This document shows, piece by piece, positions 58,623-64,000 of a DNA stretch of 64,000 nucleotides. How positions within the stretch are numbered: the first letter of the stretch is position 1; each line of letters begins with the position of its first letter. Made by a program: the position numbers and the translations under genes. Source of the stretch: Streptomyces lydicus (GTDB lineage: Bacteria > Actinomycetota > Actinomycetes > Streptomycetales > Streptomycetaceae); assembly GCF_001729485.1 (NCBI RefSeq), contig NZ_CP017157.1, positions 7,316,001 to 7,380,000 on the forward strand, read 5' to 3'. The notes beneath the pieces were generated by a model. That model worked only from the letters and a program-made list of their open reading frames with translations, searched no databases and was not told the origin of the DNA.

Positions 58623-59273
58623 TTGCTGCACACGAAGAGCGTTTGGCTGCGCGCCGTGGCGCCCGCCGCCGTATTGGCACTGACCCTGACCGCCTGCGGG
58701 GACGACAAGGACTCGGCCGGGGCGCAGGACCACAAGAAGAGCAATGCGGCCGCCGATGCCCCGAAGACGGAAAAGAAGTCGGCGGAACCGGTGGCCGGCG
58801 GTGAGCTGAAGGCCGGTCGGCGCGGCACGGGTAAGTTCAGGGAAGAGAACGGCAAGCGGGAAATCACCTACGACGTCGCCGCGGAGAAGGTTCACGTGGG
58901 GACCGAGGCCGAGGCCAGAAAGCTGGTCTCGGACCCGAAGGACGCCAAGGGCCTGGTGGCCGCCACCGCTTGGATCACGTACACGAACAAGGGCGGCGGC
59001 GTGGTCAAGGACATGCCCCGGGTGGGCAATGAGTCCGAGATCTACGCGGACGGCCGGCGCGGCGGGCTGCTGATAGGCGCCGCGGAGGACGGCCCGGGCT
59101 GCGAGGACACCATCGACATCGAGAACTGGAAGGTCGGGCAGAGCCACACCCTCTGCCAGACCTACATGATTCCGGCGGGAGCGAAGTCGGTGGAGGTCCA
59201 CTGGGCGGGTGAGGGGCAGAGCGCGCCGTTCGTCTGGAAGTTCGCCCACGCCGGTGGAGCGGACCGCTCCTGA
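58623..59273 (+). CDS. Small lipoprotein
   Basis: A 216-residue exported lipoprotein starting at TTG 58623, 4 bases after GGGAGAG, with lipobox LTAC at Cys25. A Lys/Asp/Ala-rich linker is followed by a beta-rich domain (about 65-205) containing two Cys (GPGCED and HTLCQTY), which resembles secreted lipoproteins with an immunoglobulin- or copper-chaperone-like fold. No substrate is inferred. The frame is open further upstream (to ATG 58447), but a lipoprotein signal must be terminal. Terminator hairpins follow. Confidence 0.8.
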   Translation: MLHTKSVWLRAVAPAAVLALTLTACGDDKDSAGAQDHKKSNAAADAPKTEKKSAEPVAGGELKAGRRGTGKFREENGKREITYDVAAEKVHVGTEAEARKLVSDPKDAKGLVAATAWITYTNKGGGVVKDMPRVGNESEIYADGRRGGLLIGAAEDGPGCEDTIDIENWKVGQSHTLCQTYMIPAGAKSVEVHWAGEGQSAPFVWKFAHAGGADRS

Positions 59274-59310
59274 ACGGCGCGCGCCAGGCCCGTGCCCGTC
59301 CGGCCCACCC

Positions 59311-59359
59311 GCGCGCCCGGCGCCACCCCTGAGGGGGGGCAGCCGCGAGCCGGGCGCGC
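59311..59359. terminator. Hairpin between convergent lipoprotein and hydrolase genes
   Basis: GCGCGCCCGGC (59311-59321) pairs with GCCGGGCGCGC (59349-59359), an 11-bp stem with a 27-base loop that contains extra G/C pairs. Confidence 0.7.
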
Positions 59360-59429
59360 TTACGGGCGCGGGCGCGTGGACCGCACGGCACGGTGAGCCG
59401 CGAGGCGTCGCTGAGCCGTGCGGCGTCGG

Positions 59430-60305
59430 TCAGCCGGGCCGGGTCGCCGTCTGGAGGAAGGGTTCGATGGTGGCGCACCAGGCGTCGGGCTGTTCCCAGG
59501 GGAGCAGATGGCCGGCGTCCGGGATTTCGGCGTAGGCGCCGCGCGGGAGGACGCGGACCATCTCCTGGGCCTCGGCGCGGCCCAGTTCGGCGTCGAGGCC
59601 GCGGACGACCAGGGTGGGGCAGGACACCTGGGCGAGTTCCTCCCAGTGGGCGTCATGGACCCAGGTCTCGCGGGCGGTGAGCATCTGCCGACGGGAGAAC
59701 ACGGGGCGCCAGCCGTCGGCGCGCTCGGCCATCACCTCGGCGAAGAACTCACCGCGGGCCGGTCGGGGGCGCTCCAGGGTCGGGTCGTCCTCACCGAACC
59801 ACTTGCGGACGTCGGCGAGCGTCGCGAACGGCACCGGCCAGGAGCGGAACCACTCGGTCCACTCGTGCTGCGATGCCGCGCCCAGTGCGGAGGCGCGCAT
59901 GTCGCAGATGACCAGCGCGCTGACCAGGTCCGGCCGCCGGGCCGCTAATTGCCACGCCGTCAGGGCGCCCATGGCATGCCCGACCAGGGCGACCGGGGCG
60001 AGGCCGAGCTGCTCGACGGCGGCGAGGGCGTCATCGACGTACGCCGCACGGTCGTAGGGCCCCTCGGCGGGCTTCTCGCTGCGGCCGTGGCCACGCTGGT
60101 CCAGGGCGACCGGGCGATGACGGGCACTCAGCCGGCGGGCGGTGTCCGCCCAGTGCGAGGCGCGCCCCATCAGGCCGTGGAGCAGCAGCACGCCCGGCCG
60201 GTGCTCGCCCCCCTCCAGCCCGCCGCCGATCTTGGGCGGGTCGGTGAATTCCCAGGCGGCGAGCCGTACGCCGCCGGCCCCTGTCACATCGATACGCCGC
60301 GTCAT
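59430..60305 (-). CDS. Alpha/beta hydrolase lacking the nucleophile serine
   Basis: A 291-residue alpha/beta hydrolase. The oxyanion-hole HGLMG (43-47) and a late His in DAGHLLPWE are present, but the nucleophile elbow reads GHAMG, with Ala111 where Ser, Asp or Cys is expected. The DNA reads GGG CAT GCC ATG GGC on the coding strand, so this is not a mis-reading. It may be a non-catalytic member, use an alternative mechanism, or bind a ligand. ATG 60305 gives the family-like MTRRIDVTG; GTG 60344 is possible. A LexA-like palindrome lies upstream. Confidence 0.82.
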   Translation of the reverse strand: MTRRIDVTGAGGVRLAAWEFTDPPKIGGGLEGGEHRPGVLLLHGLMGRASHWADTARRLSARHRPVALDQRGHGRSEKPAEGPYDRAAYVDDALAAVEQLGLAPVALVGHAMGALTAWQLAARRPDLVSALVICDMRASALGAASQHEWTEWFRSWPVPFATLADVRKWFGEDDPTLERPRPARGEFFAEVMAERADGWRPVFSRRQMLTARETWVHDAHWEELAQVSCPTLVVRGLDAELGRAEAQEMVRVLPRGAYAEIPDAGHLLPWEQPDAWCATIEPFLQTATRPG

Positions 60306-60348
60306 GTGCCCTGGCACCCCCAATCGTCCCTTGAGCAGCCCCACACTA

Positions 60349-60364
60349 TCGAACCCCTATTCGA
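60349..60364. promoter_or_regulatory. LexA-like palindrome upstream of the alpha/beta hydrolase
   Basis: TCGAACCCCTATTCGA is one base from the actinobacterial SOS-box form TCGAAC-N4-GTTCGA. It lies 44 bases before the preferred start and 5 bases before the alternative GTG. No repair gene is downstream, so it may be fortuitous. Confidence 0.4.
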
Positions 60365-60485
60365 ACGCGCCGATCTGACGCGTAATACCCCTCGTTCGAG
60401 TGACCTCGCTCAAGGATTGGTCCCGCCCGCCACGGGGAGACATCTGCCGGGAGGCGGGCCCTACCGGGAAGGGGGCCCGCGGGGA

Positions 60486-60570
60486 AAGACCCTGGGAGCT
60501 CGGGGCTCCGGGTCTTGGGTGGGGGACATGGGGAGGCAGGGCCCCGGCTGCTCGCAGCGCCGGGGCCCTG
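60486..60570. terminator. Two hairpins in the gap downstream of dmdR1
   Basis: AAGACCC-GGAG with CTCC-GGGTCTT (60486-60516), and a perfect 12-bp stem CAGGGCCCCGGC/GCCGGGGCCCTG (60537-60570). They are 370-450 bases past the dmdR1 stop on its strand. The gap from 60306 to 60935 has no supported gene, so dmdR1 may have a long untranslated tail. Confidence 0.6.
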
Positions 60571-60623
60571 ACCGTCCCCACACTCGGTGGACGCATTCGA
60601 GCCCCCTCCCTGGCAAGGACAGG

Positions 60624-60645
60624 CTGACGCATGGCCATGCGTCAG
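60624..60645. repeat. Perfect 22-base palindrome
   Basis: The sequence from 60624 to 60645 is fully self-complementary, with the half CTGACGCATGG. The nine-base part CTGACGCAT also occurs in the dmdR1 promoter region (61671-61679). It may be an operator or a cruciform-forming end of a transcript. Confidence 0.6.
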
Positions 60646-60935
60646 GGTGACACGAGACCGGCCGTATCGCACGGATTCGCACAAGTCCGTTCAACGCGCA
60701 AGAAGTTGCCGAGCCCGCTCTACGGCGCGTCAGCGCAGCTCAGCGGGGGCGTGGGGCGTGGTGAACGGCGGCGGGGAGGGGAAGAAACTGAGGTCGGTGC
60801 CGAGGGGGCACGTTTGACGCCGGGCGGGGACTCGTGCCGTTCGGCGTCGTGCGGGGGCGGGCCGCAGGGGCGTGCGTGCGCGGCGGCGCGGCCGCGCACC
60901 CGTCCCGTTCCCGTGCCGCCTTCGGTGGCGGCGGG

Positions 60936-61628
60936 TCAGCGCTTGGCGACGAAGACGTGGGAGGCGATGTCGGAGGTCAGCTCGGCGGCCTCGCCGCTGC
61001 TGCCGACCAGGACCCCGGCCGGCGACTCCGTCACGCTCACCACCGCGCCGGGCTGCACACCGGCCCGCCGCAGGGTGTACATCAGCTGGGCGTCCGCCTG
61101 GATCGGCTCCCCGATCCGGCGCACCACTGCCGTCTTGCCGTCGGCCCCGGCGTCCAGGTCCATCAGGCTCACCATGCCGGCGTCCAGGAAGGGGTCGGCC
61201 TCGGCCTTCTCGCCCAGTTCCTCAAGGCCCGGGATGGGGTTGCCGTACGGCGACTCGGTCGGGTGCCGCAGCAGCTCCACGACGCGGCGCTCGACCGCCT
61301 CGCTCATCACGTGCTCCCAGCGGCACGCCTCGGCGTGCACCTGCTCCCATTCGAGCCCGATGACGTCGACCAGCAGGCATTCGGCGAGGCGGTGCTTGCG
61401 CATCACCCGGGTCGCCAGGCGCCGGCCCTCCTCCGTCAGCTCCAGGTGCCGGTCACCCGCGACCGTCAGCAGCCCGTCTCGCTCCATGCGCGCGACCGTC
61501 TGGCTCACCGTCGGACCACTCTGTTCGAGCCGCTCCGCGATGCGGGCGCGCATGGGGACCACACCTTCCTCTTCCAGTTCGAGGATGGTGCGGAGATACA
61601 TCTCCGTGGTGTCGATCAGTCCGGACAT
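60936..61628 (-). CDS. dmdR1: Iron-dependent transcriptional repressor of the DtxR/DmdR1 family
   Basis: A 230-residue repressor with the DtxR layout: HTH domain (1-65), dimerisation and metal-binding domain (65-140) and a C-terminal SH3-like domain. All metal ligands fall at DtxR positions: primary Met10, Cys102, Glu105, His106; ancillary His79, Glu83, His98. With Fe(II) it represses siderophore and iron-uptake genes. ATG 61628 follows GAGGGGC. Length and sequence agree closely with Streptomyces DmdR1. A long antisense frame covers the gene, as reported in Streptomyces for adm. The promoter resembles the RecA-NDp type. Confidence 0.93.
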   Translation of the reverse strand: MSGLIDTTEMYLRTILELEEEGVVPMRARIAERLEQSGPTVSQTVARMERDGLLTVAGDRHLELTEEGRRLATRVMRKHRLAECLLVDVIGLEWEQVHAEACRWEHVMSEAVERRVVELLRHPTESPYGNPIPGLEELGEKAEADPFLDAGMVSLMDLDAGADGKTAVVRRIGEPIQADAQLMYTLRRAGVQPGAVVSVTESPAGVLVGSSGEAAELTSDIASHVFVAKR

Positions 61629-61667
61629 GCGTGCCCCTCGATGTGTGGTGCGGTGGCCCTGGACTCA

Positions 61668-61690
61668 ATTCTGACGCATCCCACTGACAA
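61668..61690 (-). promoter_or_regulatory. RecA-NDp-like promoter of dmdR1 (weaker match)
   Basis: TTGTCAGTG (61690-61682) is followed by 8 bases and CAGAAT (61673-61668). The upstream element is perfect and the -10 deviates at the first position, as in the promoter at 162. It gives a leader of about 33 bases and would link iron control to DNA damage. Confidence 0.5.
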
Positions 61691-61809
61691 CGGTGCCGCC
61701 TCGTCCGCGGACCGGACCCGCGCCGCCGTGCCGACGGGCCCCTCCCCGCCGTACGGGTCCGAGCGGCGCGGTGACGTCCCGCGGAGCCCCGCGGCCGTAT
61801 TGACAGGGC

Positions 61810-61825
61810 ACTGGTCCAGACCGCA
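61810..61825. promoter_or_regulatory. DasR-like (dre) site between dmdR1 and the SIS-domain gene
   Basis: ACTGGTCCAGACCGCA matches 12 of 16 positions of the dre consensus, with the central palindrome nearly intact. TTGACA at 61800-61805 is a possible -35 of the SIS gene, so the site would sit in its promoter. DasR senses amino-sugar metabolites and is known to affect siderophore control in Streptomyces. Confidence 0.6.
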
Positions 61826-61943
61826 ACGTGATCCGCGCCACTGATCAGTGGGTGGCGGGGCCCGGCGCGCGGCGCACGTCCGGACGCACGACCGACCACC
61901 CCCGGACCGACGACACGACATCCGACGAGAGGGGCCCGCGGCA

Positions 61944-62711
61944 ATGGCTGAGAGCGACCGGAGCGACCGGCTGGCCGGGAAGTACTTCGACGCCGCGATC
62001 GACCTGCTGAGGCAGGTCCGCGACGAGGAGGGCGACCGGATCAGCGCGGCCGGCCGGCTGATCGCGGACACCGTCGCGGCGGGCGGCCGGGTCTTCTCCT
62101 TCGGCGCCGGGCACTCCTCGCTCCCCGCCCAGGACACCGTCTACCGCGCGGGCGGCCTCGCGGTCATGAACCTGCTGTCCGTGCCGGGAGTCGTCGGCGT
62201 CGACGTACGTCCCGCGACGCTCGGCAGCGCGCTGGAGCGGGTCGACGGGCTGGCCGCGGCCGTACTGGACACCAGTCCGCTGCGGCCGGGCGACGCGCTG
62301 GTGATCATCTCGCTGTCCGGGCGCAACGCGCTGCCCGTGGAGATGGCGATGAACGCGCGCGCCCTGGGGATCAAGGTCATCGGCGTGACGTCGGTGGCGT
62401 ACGCGGATGCCACCAAGTCCCGGCACGTCTCGGGCAGCTACCTCAAGGACCACTGCGACCTCGTGCTGGACAGCCGGATCCCCGTCGGGGACGCGGAACT
62501 GACCCTGCCCGGTATCGACGCGCCGTTCGCCCCCGCCTCCACCGTCGTCACCAGCGCGATCATGCAGGCCGTGGTGGCGACGGCCGCGGGCGCGCTCGCC
62601 GAACGGGGCATCGACCCGCCGCTGCTGCGCTCCGGGAACGTCGACGGCGGGCACGAGTGGAACGCCCGAGTGATGACCGACTACGCGGACCGGATCTTCT
62701 ACCGGCAGTGA
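61944..62711 (+). CDS. SIS-domain sugar-phosphate-binding protein
   Basis: A 255-residue SIS-domain protein starting at ATG 61944 after GAGAGG. Sugar-phosphate-binding segments are visible: FSFGAGHSSLPAQD (residues about 50-65) and IISLSGRNALPVEMA (about 112-127). It resembles phosphosugar isomerase or amino-sugar sensor proteins. Divergence from dmdR1 over a dre-like site suggests amino-sugar control. Members of this family can act as regulators without catalysis, so I do not assign a reaction. Confidence 0.85.
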   Translation: MAESDRSDRLAGKYFDAAIDLLRQVRDEEGDRISAAGRLIADTVAAGGRVFSFGAGHSSLPAQDTVYRAGGLAVMNLLSVPGVVGVDVRPATLGSALERVDGLAAAVLDTSPLRPGDALVIISLSGRNALPVEMAMNARALGIKVIGVTSVAYADATKSRHVSGSYLKDHCDLVLDSRIPVGDAELTLPGIDAPFAPASTVVTSAIMQAVVATAAGALAERGIDPPLLRSGNVDGGHEWNARVMTDYADRIFYRQ

Positions 62712-62754
62712 GGCGCCGGGCCGGCCGGTCCGGGGCCGGGCGGGGCGGTTCCCC

Positions 62755-64000
62755 TCAGCGCGACGCCGCGCCCGACAGGTCCAGGCAGGCGGCGATCCGG
62801 GCAGCGACCTCCTCGGCGTAGTCGGCGTCGGCGCGGTCGAAGGGGCGGCGCGCGGGCGAGCGCAGGAACGTCAGCACGCCGAGCGTGCGGCCGCGGCTGC
62901 GCAGCACCACGCACAGGCCGTGCACGGTGCCGTCCGGCCAGTGCCGGGCGGCCGCCCAGCCCTCGGCCGGGGCGGCGCCGGCGCTGGTCCGCACCGGGCC
63001 GCGCCGCTGGAACGCCTGGAACGCCGGATGGCCCTGCGGGTACGGCACCGGGATGCCGGTCGCCGCGAACGCCTCGGAGGGGCCGGGCGAACCGGCCGGC
63101 GACGCCAGCGTCCGCACCAGCGCGCACCCCGCGCCGCGCCCGGCTCCCCCGCCCGCCTCCGCGGCGGCCTCCGCGGCGGCCTCCGCACCGGCCCGGTCGC
63201 GGGCGTCGCCGGCGGCCTCGGTGCCGTGAGCGCCGCGGGGGTCGTGGGCGTCATAGGTGCCGGACGGGTCGTAGGCGTCGTCCGCGTCGCCGTCGGCGAC
63301 CGCCCCGTACGGGGCCGGGGCGGGCCTGGTGGCGAGGTCGGCCAGGCCGTGGTCGGCGAAGCCCGCGAGGGCGAAGTCGAGGTGGACGGCCGCGGCCTCG
63401 GCCGGGTCCGGGCAGTCGGCCGCCGCCCGGCCGGCGCGGTGCAGCTGGTGGGCGCGGAACCGGAGCAGGGAGCTGTCCTGCTCGGCGCGCTTGGCCTCGG
63501 TGACGTCCTGGAAGAGCCAGGCGACGCCGAGCGGTACCGGCTCCTCCGCCAGCGGCGAGGCCAGCCGTACGAAGCCGCTGCGCCAGCACCGGCGCGGCAG
63601 TTCGGCCTCCTCGGAGCGCAGCGTCACCCACAGCTCGGCGGCGGCCGGCGGCGCGCCCTCGGCGAGGACGTGCTGGAGGGCGCACTCCAGTTCCTCGACG
63701 CCCTGCGCCAGCAGGTCCCCCAGCGGGCGCCCCAGCAGGGCGGTGCGTCCCACGCCCAGGGTGCGGGCGGCGTGGGCGTTGACGACGGCGGGCCGCAGAT
63801 CGGCGTCGACCAGCACCACGCCCCACGAGGCGTCCTCGAAGAGCGCCTCGCTGAGCGCGATGGACCGCTCCAGGTCCATCTGGGTGTGCACCTCGCTGAA
63901 GGCGCAGTAGACGCCGGCGACCCGGCCGCCCGGGCCACGGACCGCGGACGCCTGGGTGCGGACGAGAACCCGGTGGCCGTCCTTGGTGAGCAGGGCGAAT
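62755..64000 (-). CDS. PAS-domain sensor or signalling protein (partial, cut at right edge)
   Basis: The frame reaches the right edge with no stop in at least 415 codons. The C-terminal 130 residues are GAF-like (GWAAARHWPDGTVHGLCVVLRSRGRTLGVLTFLR and a final AEEVAARIAACLDLSG). The middle holds a PAS domain (LFEDASWGVVLVDADLRPAVVNAHAARTLGVGRTALLGRPLGDLL and WLFQDVTEAKRAEQ) and a further PAS core is visible at the edge (FALLTKDGHRVLVRTQ). An Ala/Gly/Asp-rich linker lies between. No kinase or cyclase domain is visible; the N-terminal effector lies outside the window. ATG 63891 is an internal Met, not the start. Confidence 0.8.
   Translation of the reverse strand, partial: FALLTKDGHRVLVRTQASAVRGPGGRVAGVYCAFSEVHTQMDLERSIALSEALFEDASWGVVLVDADLRPAVVNAHAARTLGVGRTALLGRPLGDLLAQGVEELECALQHVLAEGAPPAAAELWVTLRSEEAELPRRCWRSGFVRLASPLAEEPVPLGVAWLFQDVTEAKRAEQDSSLLRFRAHQLHRAGRAAADCPDPAEAAAVHLDFALAGFADHGLADLATRPAPAPYGAVADGDADDAYDPSGTYDAHDPRGAHGTEAAGDARDRAGAEAAAEAAAEAGGGAGRGAGCALVRTLASPAGSPGPSEAFAATGIPVPYPQGHPAFQAFQRRGPVRTSAGAAPAEGWAAARHWPDGTVHGLCVVLRSRGRTLGVLTFLRSPARRPFDRADADYAEEVAARIAACLDLSGAASR

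Noticed and set aside
60590..60615. TTCGAGCCC resembling a tRNA T-arm
   Set aside because: Flanking stems do not pair and no anticodon or acceptor stem could be drawn.
1..64000. CRISPR arrays, insertion sequences, integrase or prophage
   Set aside because: No regularly spaced direct repeats, transposase or integrase motifs, or attachment-site duplications were seen.

Overview
The window is a stretch of high-GC actinobacterial chromosome, almost certainly Streptomyces. Coding sequence is dense, third codon positions are GC-rich, GTG and TTG starts are common, and the gene content is typical of that genus: PspC-type sensor kinases, Hanks-type kinases with extracellular sensors, LAxTG-type sorting signals, a DmdR1-type iron regulator and an isobutyryl-CoA mutase small subunit. 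It carries core loci (guaA, pcrA, purU, chorismate mutase). I see no rRNA, tRNA, CRISPR array, transposase or prophage.

Layout. 1-3500: the first codons of a leftward gene diverge from a SWIM zinc-finger gene and a DUF5691 gene, through back-to-back promoters of the RecA-independent DNA-damage type (TTGTCRGTG-N8-TANNNT). 3575-9958: icmB, a secreted-type lipase, an M23 peptidase and pcrA. pcrA has the same promoter type and carries an in-frame interspersed palindromic repeat. 10200-13523: two paralogous NlpC/P60 wall hydrolases, one behind a c-di-AMP (ydaO-type) riboswitch and one behind a perfect hairpin. 13574-21063: an esterase, a PspC two-component system, a sensor Ser/Thr kinase and a second PspC protein, which looks like an envelope-stress block. 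21269-30807: small metabolic and membrane genes, a class II aldolase plus GlxR-like reductase, guaA, chorismate mutase, and a gene-poor gap holding strong hairpins. 30808-41240: an LAETG surface protein, a GMC oxidoreductase with a succinic-semialdehyde dehydrogenase, a second sensor Ser/Thr kinase, membrane proteins, and a NarL-type two-component system behind four consecutive stem-loops. 41332-50668: an anti-sigma antagonist, a chain of a 32-codon ORF, a sigma factor and a zinc anti-sigma factor (each joined by a GTGA overlap), purU, a substrate-binding lipoprotein, a Pro/Gln-rich membrane protein and an HTH/TPR-like regulator. 51143-59273: a prim-pol-like gene, an ABC exporter, two tandem membrane proteins sharing a repeated extracytoplasmic module, and a lipoprotein. 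59430-64000: an alpha/beta hydrolase lacking the nucleophile serine, dmdR1 diverging from a SIS-domain gene over a DasR-like site, and a PAS protein cut by the right edge.

Themes. DNA-damage control (three good promoters and a weaker fourth on dmdR1), cell-envelope surveillance (two PspC proteins, two sensor kinases, wall hydrolases under c-di-AMP control, two membrane proteins of unknown function) and iron/amino-sugar control (dmdR1, dre site). No single new defence or biosynthetic system stands out. The best candidates for undescribed biology are the damage-inducible ATPase/SWIM/DUF5691 locus, the paired membrane proteins at 54752-58316, and the coupled small ORF/sigma/anti-sigma unit.
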